This document shows, piece after piece, positions 35,125 to 46,268 of a stretch of 64,000 bases of DNA; the stretch's first letter is position 1; every line of letters starts with the position of its first letter. The position numbers and the translations under genes are program-made. Source of the stretch: Plazaster borealis (lineage: Eukaryota; Echinodermata; Asteroidea; Forcipulatida; Labidiasteridae); the NCBI GenBank assembly GCA_021014325.1, contig JAJGQC010000611.1, positions 284,501-348,500 on the forward strand, read 5' to 3'. The notes below the pieces were generated by a model that was not told the origin of the DNA, did no database searches, and was given only the letters and a program-made list of their open reading frames with translations.

Positions 35125-35488
35125 AGGCACTGAACACGTTTGGTAATTGTCAAAGACCAGTGTTCTCACTTGGTGTATCCCAACATATGCATAAAATAAC
35201 AAGCCTGTGAAAATTTGGGCTCAATTGGTCATCGAAGTTGCAAGAAAATTATGAAAGAAAAAACACCCACGTTCTACAAGTTTGTGTGCTTTCAGATAGG
35301 AATAAAACTTCTTGCAAGAAGTTTTTATTATTTTAGTGAGAAACTACCTCTTTCTCAAAAACTACGTTACTTCAGAGAGAGTCGTTTATTACAATTTTTT
35401 ATAATATAAAAAGCTCTCCGTTGCTTGTTAACAAGTAAGTTTTTATGCTAATATTTGTTTTGAGTCATTACCAATGTGTACGATACCT
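35125..35488. mobile_element. piggyBac-like MITE with paralogous empty site
   Basis: TTAA lies on both sides (35,121-35,124 and 35,489-35,492). Joining the flanks gives GTGTATTAAGCACTG, which is exactly what stands uninterrupted near 35,730. The insertion therefore went into a copy of the tRNA-centred element's arm. Confidence 0.85.
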
Positions 35489-35539
35489 TTAAGCACTGAA
35501 GCTTTCCCGAGTTCTGTGAAAAAAAATCCTCAGGCAAAT

Positions 35540-35615
35540 CACTTGGGTGGAATTCGAACCCATGACCATTGCATTGCTAGAGCAGATGTCTTACCACTAG
35601 ACCACCCAGCTGCCC
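35540..35615 (-). repeat. tRNA-like unit, minus orientation
   Basis: T-arm word GGGTTCGAATTCCACCCAAG and D-arm word GGTGGTCTAGTGGTAAGAC on the minus strand. Same family as the array to the right, opposite orientation. Confidence 0.7.
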
Positions 35616-35799
35616 GGGGGCTAGAAGCAGTTAGAATCCTATGTTTAAGCAATGGGTACCGCAACGATTTAACACATGTTAATTTTGCATCGGGGATAAA
35701 GAATATAATTTGTTTTTACCCTTACACTGATGTGTATTAAGCACTGTATACTCAGTAGTTACCCGAGTAGTGCTAAAACATTTACATCTATTAAATCGT

Positions 35800-37430
35800 T
35801 GTAGTACCCGCTGCTAAAACATAGGATTTGAACTGCCTCTAGCCACCAGGCTAGCACGGTGGTCTATGGTATAACATCTGCTCTAGCAATGCAAAGGTCG
35901 TGTGTTCGAATCCCACACGAGTGATTTGCCTATTAAATCTTTGCGGTACCCGCTGCTAAAACATAGGATTTGAACTGCCTCTAGCCACCAGGCTATGGTG
36001 GTCTATGGTAAGACATCTGCTCTAGCAATGCAAAGGTTGTGGGTTCGAATCCCACCCGAGTGATTTGCCTATTAAATCTTTGCTAACACATAGAATTTGA
36101 ACTGCCTCTAGCCACCAGACTAGCACGGTGGTCTATGGTAAGACATCTGCTCTAGCAATGCAAAGGCCGTGTGTTCGAATCCCACCCGAGTGATTTGCCT
36201 ATTAAATCGTTGCAGTACCCGCTGCTAACACATAGGATTTGAAATGCCTCTAGCCACCAGGCTAAAACGGTGGTCTAGTTGTAAGACATCTGCTCTAGCA
36301 ATGCAAAGGTCGTGTGTTCGAATCCCACCCGAGTGATTTGCCTATTAAATCTTTGCGGTACCCGCTGCTAATACATAGGATTTGAACTGCTTCTAGCCAC
36401 CAGGCTAACATGGTGGTCTATGGTAAGACATCTGCTCTAGCAATGCAAAGGTCGCGTGTTCAAATCCCACCCGAGTGATTTGCCTATTAAATCGTTGCAG
36501 TACCCGTTGCTAACACATAGGATTTGAACTGCCTCTAGCCACCAGGCTAACACGGTGGTCTATGGTAAGACATCTGCTCTAGCAATGCAAAGGTCGCGTG
36601 TTCAAATCCCACCCGAGTGATTTGCCTATTAAATCGTTGCAGTACCCGCTGCTAACACATAGGATTTGAACTGCCTCTAGCCATCAGGCTAACACGGTGG
36701 TCTATGGTAAGACATCTGCTCTAGCAATGCAAAGGTCGTGTGTTCGAATCCCGCGAGTGATTTGCCTATTAAATTGTTGCAGTACCCGCTGCTAACACAT
36801 AGGATTTGAACTGCCTCTAGCCACCAGGCTAGCACGGTGGTCTAGTTGTAAGACATCTGCTCTAGCAATGCAAAGGTCGTGTGTTTGAATCCCACCCGAG
36901 TGATTAGCCTATTAAATCGTTGCAGTACCCGCTGCTAACACATAGGATTTGAACTGCCTCTAGCCACCAGGCTAACACGGTGGTCTAGTTCTAAGACATC
37001 TGCTCTAGCTATGCAAAGGTCGTGTGTTGGAATCCCACCCGAGTGATTTGCCTATTAAATCGTTGCAGTACCCGCTGCTAACACATAGGATTTGAAATGC
37101 CTCTAGCCACCAGGCTAACACGGTGGTCTATGGTAAGACATTTGCTCTAGCAATGCAAAGGTCGTGTGTTCGAATCCCACCCGAGTGATTTGCCTATTAA
37201 ATCGTTGCGGTACCAGCTGCTAACACATAGAATTTGAACTGCCTCTAGCCACCAGGCTAACATGGTGGTCTATGGTAAGACATCTGCTCTAGCAATGCAA
37301 AGGTCAGTTGTTCGAATCCCACCCGAGTGATTTGCTTATTAAATCTTTGCGGTACCCGCTGCTAAAACATAGGATTTGAACTGCCTCTAGCCACCAGGCT
37401 AACATGGTGGTCTAGTGGTATATCAAATAC
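35800..37430 (+). repeat. Tandem array of tRNA-like units, about 141 bp x 12
   Basis: Each unit carries TACCCGCTGCTAACACATAG, then GATTTGAACTGCCTCTAGCC, then a tRNA-like part: GGTGGTCTATGGTAAGACAT (A-box-like), GCTCTAGCAATGCAAAGGTC and TTCGAATCCCACCCGAGTGA (B-box-like), and ends TTGCCTATTAAATCGTTGC. Units start near 35,804, 35,946, 36,083 (short), 36,215, 36,357, 36,500, 36,642, 36,781, 36,927, 37,068, 37,209 and 37,351; the last is cut off. Eleven have the tRNA-like part. The D-stem GTCT/AGAC and the T-arm fold. The anticodon arm is irregular, so I give no isotype. Confidence 0.88.
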
Positions 37431-37439
37431 TGGTGATTA

Positions 37440-37793
37440 TTTGATTCTTTGTTTTGATACCATTTATTGTTTTAACTTCATTTTCATAACATTGAATTCA
37501 AGTCTCAGAAAATTTTGCAATCAAATATCAAGAACAGAAAAACCTCCATTGAATCAGAAGATAATACACTAAGGTTCTAATCTGAGTACATTATTTGAGA
37601 AACCATACAAGCATGTCAATGGTACAACACTTTTACATGTAAACCAAAGATGAATCATTATCATCTAAGCTACAAAATCACAATTTATGAAACTGCACAA
37701 ATTAAGTAGTATGTGTATTGTATGCACGATCTTAGGCCTATCTCAAGCTGGAGTATTGAGCAAAGTGGAATCAGTTTGTGATCTCTACTCACC
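37440..37793 (-). repeat. Leader-exon block, copy 2
   Basis: Partner of 18,300-18,673, including the donor GCTGAG|GTGAGTAG ending at 37,793. In this copy no TRIM coding exon lies downstream on the minus strand, so the leader exon is orphaned or serves another transcript. Confidence 0.6.
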
Positions 37794-38285
37794 TCAGCAC
37801 TGTGTACTGTTGACAAAGATGTAAAAGATACGTCTGCAATCCTGTCAGGATGTTCCTTGTTTTACAGCAGTCTTATTTCCTGGTGGAATGCAGGAATCTG
37901 CCTTAACAAATACAGTCCTGGAAACACCTTTGTAGCAAGGTTGTACATGTAGACCATAGGGCGAGCCGATTTTAACGCTTGTCTTGTACTCCACATGTTG
38001 TGACTACCTGAAACTTATTTAAGAATTAAGCATAATATTTTAAAGAAATTAATTTATGTGTTCCCACACTGGGAAGTGGAGCATTTGATGAAAAAGGTCA
38101 AATCGCGAATTTAATCCACGCACGTTGCTAAGACTATCAATTCATCCGATTGGCCCATCAGATCACAAAGTGACAGATTTTTGCTAGTCCGCCAATCAGA
38201 AAAATTGTATTAACCGGCTTTGGAACTGCGTCATGTGACACATGTACTGTGTCACCTGACATGCCTTGACGCTTGGTTCGCCGTA

Positions 38286-38640
38286 ATGATGTCTGTCGAT
38301 GCGAAATCTTATCGAAATTCGTCAAAAAATAGGTGTTTTGCTCATTGTTCTAGTGTTTCCGAAGACATCAAACCTTTTACGAGCAAACGGTGGAACACAT
38401 TTGTAAGCAGTGTGAATATTTGGAAAGATTTAGTGGGGTATCAGGCTGATGTAGCGAGAGCTTTTAGACGAAGTTCAAGTTGGACCTGATGCACTGGTCG
38501 ATACTGCAGGCTTACCAGTACCGGAATTTGGTGGCTATCACCCGGCGTGCTATCGCTATTTCACAGATTCATCCAAGCAAGAGAGGGGAAATTAAACAAA
38601 GAGAAACAACAAACAGATGCTGCATCATGTCAGACTTCAG
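38286..38640 (+). CDS. FEN1-like nuclease gene, exon 1 (frame breaks)
   Basis: First coding exon of the gene that continues at 39,885. From ATG it reads MMSVDAKSYRNSSKNRCFAHC, with a CFAHC pair, then PFTSKRWNTFVSSVNIWKDL. The frame then changes near 38,451-38,458 (one base too many or two too few) to ELLDEVQVGPDALVDTAGLP and GGYHPACYRYFTD, and again in AGAGGGG near 38,585 (one base missing) to KLNKEKQQTDAASCQTS. The donor is TTCAG|GTAAGCC, and the last frame joins exon 2 in phase (G+AA, Glu). The Cys pair and HPxCYRxFT resemble a zinc-ligand module seen at the start of these large invertebrate proteins. The breaks could be decay or base-calling errors. Confidence 0.6.
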
Positions 38641-39884
38641 GTAAGCCATACATTTAACTCTTTCACGCGTCGACCGTTAGCTAGCGACCGGTAAAATCCC
38701 TTCAGAAAAAAAATTGTAAAACGAAAAATAAAGATCGCACGGCCACACAGTTTTCAGAATGGGAAGGAAAGAGGACTCTTGAGGGTGCTATTGTGACCTC
38801 TTTTTTTGGGGTGTTTGCCAATTGCCATTTGCAAAAAAACGAGTGAACAATTATTGTGTCAAAATGATCAATTTATCACTAAAATAAATGATGCATGCAG
38901 GAACTTACATTTACATGGACTAAACTAATTTTAATGTCCGAATTTTTCACTCACAATAAATTGAGTCAACACAAACCTGATTTACTTATAGTCTTGCAGC
39001 TAAAATCAATTCAATAAAAACTTACTTGAAATCTGTTGTGGTGAGTTGTATGATTTAATCTATAATTATAATTTTATTATAGACATGAAAATTATGGTTA
39101 TGTATACATGAATAATGTTATATAGATTTCTGAAGACTAATAATGTCTATAAATCTGCCACACGTCAAGCCAGGCTCAATTTGTTGACATTTTGAAGGGG
39201 AAAAAATGTACGGTAGCTTATATGTAAAATCAAAAGTGGTAAAGGTTATTTTATGTCAACTTTAAGAAAAAATAATGGTTATGTTCACGTGAATAATGTC
39301 TTAGTTTTCTGACAGGTTTTGTCTAGAAAGCTGTAACACGGCGGAGCCAAGCTCAATTTGTTTGCAACCCCAAAATGTACCGTAGCCTATATTTGAAATC
39401 AAAAGTGGGAAAGGTGTTCGAAGTGGTAAAGGTGTTTTATGATGTCAACTTTAAGAAATTATATTCGCATAAATAATAACTTAGTTTTCTGACGGCTTTT
39501 GTCTAAAAGCCGTCATCAGCAACCATGCTCAATTTTTTTGGCAATGTTAACCTTTGATTGTTTTGTAGCATGTACACTTTGAACACCTTGAAATGTTATT
39601 TGTGCTTAGATTTAAACGGAATGTTCACATACAATTTGTGCATTATAATATAATGACATAGTTTAAAAAAAAATTCTCCACATTCATAACTCTGTCCAAT
39701 ACAGCCTGGTTTTTTAAGTATTCAAGTACAGTTTTGAATACAGCTGATTTTTTTTATAGCGATAAATCAGATAGCTACTGTTATGACTGTGTGAATTTTA
39801 TTTTAATTGCATGCATAATTGTTTAAACATGATTTTAAGTTGGAAAATCACCAATTCCTCTCAATTTTTGTTTTATTTGTACAG
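38641..39884 (+). other. Intron 1 with diverged tandem repeats
   Basis: It runs from GTAAGCC to TTTTATTTGTACAG. Three diverged units of about 190 bp lie at 39,080-39,550, sharing GTCAACTTTAAGAAA, TTAGTTTTCTGAC and AAGCTCAATTTGTTTG type words. Confidence 0.7.
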
Positions 39885-42800
39885 AATTGGAGCCTTCTAC
39901 GTCAAGTGCAGGTGGTCAAGCTCCAGGTCCGTCCTCAGCCTCAGCAGAAAGACGCTTGCGGTCAAAATCCCGTGTTGCTGGTGCTTCAACGCAGCCCTCT
40001 CTCTCTGCCCACATTCTACCAAAGAGTTGCATCATCTTTCTAAAATATAAATCTTATAAGGACTCTGAGGGGAAGAAAAAGAAGGAACCATTAATGTTGT
40101 GTGAACAGCCGGATGGTGGAAAACTAGCTACAGCTGCCAAAGACAAGAAGGACGACCACATTCTTCTTCAGATCCAGGACCGAGACTGCGTAGCAATAGA
40201 GGTGAGGTATCATCGCAGTTGTTTCAGGAGCTTCACTGTCTACCAATCGAGGAAGAGGGTTGAACCCATCATGGAGCAGAAGTATGGAAAGGCATTCGTT
40301 ACATTTTGCAGTTATGTTGTAGACAAGAAGATCATACAAGAGAAGCAAATATATAGAATGACAGCATTGAGAAGATTGTTTGTAAAAGCCGTTAAAGATG
40401 TTGAGTCTAAAGATGCATCGAGTTACAAGAGCTACAGCCTTAAACAACACCTGAAACGAAAGTATCCACAACTCTGCTTTCTTCAGCCCAAGAAGAGATA
40501 TGCAAGTGAAATGGTGTATGTCGAGACGCTATCAACTGAAGACCTCGTGCCAAGAGCAGTTGATTCTGAAGAATATGACACAGACACCACCACTGATACA
40601 GACACCACAGATGTTGATGAAATAATAGAACCTCCAAAGAAGCGACAAAAGGGCGGGAATGGTACTCGATCCAAACCTTCAATGGCTTCACTTCGAGATC
40701 GTTTCTCCACTGCACTGGACCTAAAGGAAGATGTCATGCAGACCAACGCCAGTCTACCATGGCCTCCAACATCATCTGATTTAACATTGGAATCTGCACG
40801 CACAATAGTATCCACCAAGCTGTACAATTTTCTAGCATGGGTTGTAGGTGCTTCTGCTGATCCAGAAGAAGAGGAGAAAGTGAAGATAGGAGCAGCAGAA
40901 GATCGTCGTATCCTTACAATTTGTCAAGATATTATCTACTTGGCTACAAAGGGGAGGAAGATGATGCCCAAACATACATCTCTATCAATGGCAATGCGTC
41001 ATCTGAGTGGGTCATCACAGCTGATTGGGCTACTTAACGGTTTTGGATATTGTGTGTCGCACACCATTGCTTTGGAGCATGATACGGCTATAGGGCTGCA
41101 GGAGATAGAGAAAGGTTCAAGTGCGCTTCCGTCCAGTCTGGAAAAGTCATCCTACACTACTCTAGTCTGGGACAATAACGACTTTGGGGAAAGAACACTT
41201 TCAGGAAAAGGGACGACTCATAACACAAATGGGATAGCTGTACAACATGCACATCTTGCTGCTGTAATCCCTAAAGCTTTACCAGCTCAGAGTATGAAGA
41301 AGACAAGACAACGATCTTTGCCCGCACCTGCTACAATACTGGTGAGATTCACTGGCCAGAAGAAGACATCGCCAGAGGCATTTGATGATTCTGTGGCGCT
41401 TGAGATGAGTCAGTACAACGATGTTCTACGTTCAAACAAAGAACAGGATGAAGCCTTCTATGTTGCAAAATCGTCACAGGAACAACTACTGCCATCTTGG
41501 ACTGGATTTAATCAACTGCTTTCATCCAATATCCCTCCTAAGGCAACAATAGCTTATTTGCCAGTGATAGATACCAGCCCAACTGATTTTAACACCGTCC
41601 ACACTGTACTACACCGAAGCTTGGAGATAGCAGCTCAATTGGCACTTCCAGCTATTGTGATAGTGGTTGACCAGGCCATTTATTGCAAAGCTCAAACAAT
41701 CCGCTGCAAGATCCAATATTTCTGAAGAAGATAGTCATTCGTCTGGGGGCTTTCCACACAACGATGACAGCACTTGCTTGTATTGGGAAGCGATTTCAGG
41801 AGGCAGGACTGCAAGATATTCTTATTGAAGCAGGTGTTGTAGCTACAGGCTCGGTGACTGGTGTGATGAACGGCCACAACTACAATAGAAGTATCAGATG
41901 TCACAAGCTTATGGCCGAAGCACTTCATTGCTTGCGCTGGCAGAGCTTCATGGGTTCTTTGGAAGAGGAGAAGCAACATCAGTACGGAGAAGCAGTGGCA
42001 TCTCTACAAGGGTCATTTCCAAGTGAATTCACCAACCAAGTTCAAGGAGAGTTGTACCAAGAAATGGTCAAGGAGTATGGGGATTTCATTGAAGAAGGAA
42101 AGAAGGATGCTACTTTCAAATTTTGGTCTTCCTATCTTGATTTGGTTGGAAATGTCCTCCTGTTCATACGTGCAACACGAGAAGGGGATTGGCAACTACA
42201 TCTTGCTTCAGTCAGAGCCCTGCTTCCTTGGATGTTTGCCTATGACAGAACAAATTATGCACGGTACCTGCCAGTTTATTGGTTCGAGATGAGCCAACTT
42301 TCTACCACTCATCCATACATTTACGACGAGTCGATGAAGGGTCACTTTGGAGTGCAACGCCAAGACAGTCATGGGTTTGCACAGGTGGCATGCGATATGA
42401 CCATTGAGCAGACAGTAAATAGAGACACAAAGACCAGAGGAGGAGTAAAGGGTTTTTCAAACAACCAAGGAGCTACAAACCGCTGGGTCAGAGGCCACCA
42501 TGAAAGAGCCCTTATCACAAGACAGTGTGAAGAAATGGCTGGAAAGGGTGAGAAGTCTTCAAAAAGAGCAGACCTAACAAAAAGCAGGATGACAAGGGAC
42601 CAGCAGGATGTAGCCAATATCATGAGTACCGTCAACAGCATGACAAATCCCTTTGTGGTCGATCAAGAGACAGATGCTGATGATCTTGTGCATCTCTCAT
42701 CAGGCATTGTTGCATCAGTCAGTGTGTGCTCAGATCTACTGAAAGCAGGGGAGAAGGGGGAGGTCGCATTCATCAACTTCGCCAAAACCAGACAACAAGG

Positions 42801-44481
42801 AGATGTCGATCTTAACAAGCCCATCACCAAGATGAAACTTAAGACATTTGCCGATTCTGACAAGACAAAAATCAACATGAAAGGGAAAGAAGTTGTGCTG
42901 AAGAGTGCCCGTGAGTTACTGGCAAGGCTCATCATCATCGGCCGTGTGCGCAAAGTTGATCAACGGAAGATGCTAAGTCACTCCTTAAGCCCATACCCAC
43001 CAGCCATTTGTAAACAAGATGGATGTTTAGTCAAAAACAACAAGGCTGCCCTTCTTCACCAATTGGAAAATTTACCGGAGTCATCCCCAACGTTGGATCC
43101 ACCGAAGGAGTCGGTGTGGATTATTGATGCTATGGCAATGCTTCAAGGCCTAATACCAAGTAGGATGCCTGCTACCATGGGACAGTTGGCCAAGAAAATC
43201 CTGAAGGATGCAGTTTACCAAGCCAGAAGCACCAGTTCTGATGTTGTCCACTTTGTCACTGACACATATCCCCCTGTTAGCATTAAAGGTGCAGAAAGAA
43301 AAAGACGTGCTGCAAGTGGGTCCCAGCGGATAAAAATTGCAAACCAGGACCAACCCGTTCCAAAGCAATGGAAAAAATTCTTGGCAAATGGCTTCAACAA
43401 GCAACACTTTGCCAAGTTTTTATATGAGACGTGGTGTGCTTGTGGTGAGGATGAACTCAAGGGAGTTGATGTATACCTGGCTCATTCTGAAGAATGCCAC
43501 AAGTTATCTTGTCGTAGCGGTACCACTGTCAGTGAAGCAATTCCAGAGCTATACTCTACTCAAGAGGAGGCAGACACGAGGATGATGCTACACGCAAAGT
43601 ACATCAGCAACATGGGTAAAAAGGATATCATCATAAAGAGCCCGGACACCGACATATTCATCATTGGCATTGGCGTGTCTGCCCAACTTGAGGGTTCCAA
43701 GTTGTATTTTCATACTGGAAAACAAGATAAGGAGCGCACAATTGATTTGAACGCCCTACAGTGTCATCTTGGAGAGGAAATCAGCAATGCCATTGTAGGC
43801 CTCCACCCATTTACGGGTTGCGATTCAGTTAGTGCTACATGTATGTATGGACTGGGAAAGACTAAACCCTTTACACTGGTGTCGAAGACTCCAAAGTTTA
43901 CCAAGGCATTCCAGGAGCTTGGAAAAGCATTCACACTTACAGATGACCTGATTTCTACTCTGGAGGAATTTGTTTGCAAGTTAAAAGGGATGAACGAAAT
44001 CAGAACGGTGAATGAAGCAAGATATGCTTTGTTTTCCATGGCTACAAGACAAGAAGACATCATGCCCCCAAACAAAGATGCCCTCGTGAAACACATCCAG
44101 AGGGCCAATTACCAAACCGCTATTTGGAGGCGCTGCTTAGAGAGCCAGCCAGATGTTCCGTCACCAGTTGGGCAAGGTTGGAAATCAGTTGATGGAGGGC
44201 TTGGAATAGACTGGATGGATATGCAACCTGCTCAACAGAGCATCCTTGAACTGACTTCATGCAAGTGCAAAAAGTCCAAATGTAAAGTCACAGAAGCAGA
44301 TGACCAGTGTTGTGCGTCTTTGGGTCTTCCCTGCACAGAACTGTGTGAGTGCAAGAACTGCAACAACATGGCTGCGCCAGATGAGGAACCAATCATTGAA
44401 GAAGAAGAAGAAGAAGCAGAAGCTAATGAAGGTGACAACTGTGACGATGAGGAGAACTTTGAAGAAGAGGAGTTGTTTTAA
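39885..44481 (+). CDS. Large FEN1/XPG-like nuclease with CXC tail, one frameshift
   Basis: Exon 2 begins AA TTG GAG after ACAG; TTG is not a start, it continues exon 1. The first frame runs to TGA at 41,725. The second, covering the rest, is entered by restoring one missing base near 41,706-41,711 (CTGCAAGATCC). Together they give about 1,530 residues. Visible parts, counted from 41,683 for the second frame, are: VRYHRSCFRSFT near the N-terminus; an acidic and basic low-complexity linker (40,560-40,650); WIIDAMAMLQ (about 475); FVTDTYPPVSIKGAERKRR (about 525); STQEEADTRM (about 626); IKSPDTDIFIIG (about 652); LHPFTGCDSVS (about 707); and a Cys cluster CKCKKSKC...CTELCECKNC (about 857-895), then a Glu-rich tail. 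The order Asp, Asp-x-x-P-x-x-K, Glu-Ala-Asp, Asp-x-Asp, Gly-Cys-Asp mirrors FEN1/XPG-type nucleases, and the Cys cluster resembles a tesmin/CXC DNA-binding motif. Function is inferred, and I know of no characterised member. Confidence 0.75.
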
Positions 44482-46130
44482 CATGTTCAGGTAGGTAGAA
44501 GAACCTCATATATCCCATAAATAACAGTCTCCTTTTTTACAGGAAATAAATAGTTAACAGGTCACCATTTTGGGATATGTTTGTGTGGGAAGTTTTCTTT
44601 GAAGACTAGTTTTACATTGTGGAATATGATCATTTAATTTTTTTGCTGATTGATTTATCACAATATTGATGCAAGATTTTTGTACATGAAGAAAATGGGA
44701 AGTTTTCACAGTATATAATTTGCGGCAGTAAACAGTCAATTGATAGGTTTTCTACTTTATAATTTAATATTCTTACCTTAGTTAGAACAGTCACGTTTTG
44801 TGCAAAGCAACCAACTTGAAGCTGAAAAACAATGTTTATATGCTTCACTCTATTTGCCAGCGAAATGTTTACGCAAGTCCATAGTAACTGAACCATGCAC
44901 ATCCAGGCACAAGAGTATGGGGTGTACTTTAGTATGGCGCTTGTTTAGATCGTGATTCAGGTTTCAAAGCCCGATCCAGTTGACATGGTGATAATCAGAT
45001 TGCATGTAACACTTCTATAGCGAATAATGCAGCATGATAAAACAATGAATTTTTTTTTTAAAGTTTGCACTTTATCTTATATTCTTATCATTTTCTTTCC
45101 TCTTTTGTCTTTGTGTGTTAAAGATGAGGATGACATGATAACCAGGTCCTTACAGCTCCCAACAGACTACAACGTGCGGTATGAGAACCAAGTCTTAACA
45201 GCTCCCAGCAGAATGGATCTGCCTTACTACCAATGTAATGAAAGTTGTATGTACTGTTCATCAACCTTGTTTTAATTGGTAAAGAAGCAGCACAAAGTAC
45301 TTGAATAGATTGTTTTTTACCTTAACATTTATTGTTTGTAAATGAACTTCCTCATTCAGAATAAGTGTTAAATCGATACAGGCTTTGTGGCAGAAAAATG
45401 ACAAACTTACGATTCTGGGCTTAAAATATCATTTTCAGGCAAATTTCAGTGCTTCTTGAAATGGCACACTGTACACCTTCACATCTAATATTTTGTACAA
45501 TAAATATGAAGTTAGACCACAACAGCGGTATCATATTCACTGATAAAAACCAATTGCCACGTGTATTTGTGAAAATCACTTGCACCAGATGCAGTCCTTT
45601 TTTAAAGGAATTCTTCTTTTAACCCTAACAAGCCCAAGCTATTTTTGCTCTTCCAGGCTAAAAGGGGGGGGGTCCCCAATATCTATATTATTGGTCTGAA
45701 TGCTATAATTTTTAGCACACATAATAGAGCAACTCGATATCTACAAGATGCAAACATTGGAATTTCTCAGGGTCACCATATGATCCGAAAGTATTTTAAA
45801 TAATTTTTGATGGTCCTAGGATGCCATTTTGTATTTAAATTCCCATTGAAGATACCCTCATTTCATTGGCTTATCAATACAAATATAACTGATATATGAG
45901 TTAATAGCTGTATAAATGTGTTTCTTCAAGCAGGCTTGGATCCTCGATTCTGATTGGTCGATCCATAGCAACAAGGAGTGTGATATAAACTTATATTGCA
46001 CGGCCCATATCATACCCTGCGTCTTGTGGGTTGTAACTCTGCGTATGCGCTTTTATAAGCTATACGCAAAACGTACAGCTTATAAGGAGTTTATGTAAAT
46101 TCAAAAGTGGCGCGTTTGCTTGAAGATACA
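44482..46130. other. 3' flank of the nuclease gene, no further gene seen
   Basis: AT-rich. A splice-donor-like CAG|GTAGGTAG lies 9 bases after the stop and an exon-like open stretch at 45,124-45,275 (ITRSLQLPTDYNVRYENQ), possibly a 3' UTR exon. Not supported further. Confidence 0.4.
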
Positions 46131-46133
46131 TTC

Positions 46134-46254
46134 ATTATCACATGCGAGTGGAATACAGAAAACATAGCGCGTCTGCGTCCCATATTTTGGCCTCGTTGGA
46201 TATGGGACGAGAAGCGCTATATTTTTCCGTATTCCACTCGCGCTTGTGTGATAA
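46134..46254. repeat. Imperfect hairpin element
   Basis: The left arm TTATCACATGCGAGTGGAAT (46,135 onward) pairs with ATTCCACTCGCGCTTGTGTG plus ATAA; the pairing continues through ATAGCGC and GTCCCATA to a loop of about 17 bases. Snap-back MITE. Confidence 0.75.
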
Positions 46255-46268
46255 CCTATATTTCTGAT

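Larger units (their letters stand above)
24059..37800. repeat. Segmental duplication, copy 2
   Basis: It matches 1-18,680 in order and orientation: tRNA-like head, MDN1 exons, unidentified exons, THAP/AT-rich block, leader-exon block. The TRIM coding exons are absent. Indels and substitutions show that the copies are not recent. Confidence 0.85.

Noticed and set aside
35800..37430. CRISPR array
   Set aside because: The genome is eukaryotic, the repeat unit is 141 bp with no unique spacers, and the content is tRNA-like.
41660..41725. Programmed -1 ribosomal frameshift joining the two long frames
   Set aside because: No X-XXY-YYZ heptamer is visible in the overlap, and two more frame breaks exist in exon 1, so simple indels explain the data better. 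Not fully excluded.
40124..44484. Several minus-strand ORFs of 60-115 codons
   Set aside because: They lie opposite the long nuclease-like frame and have no motifs of their own.
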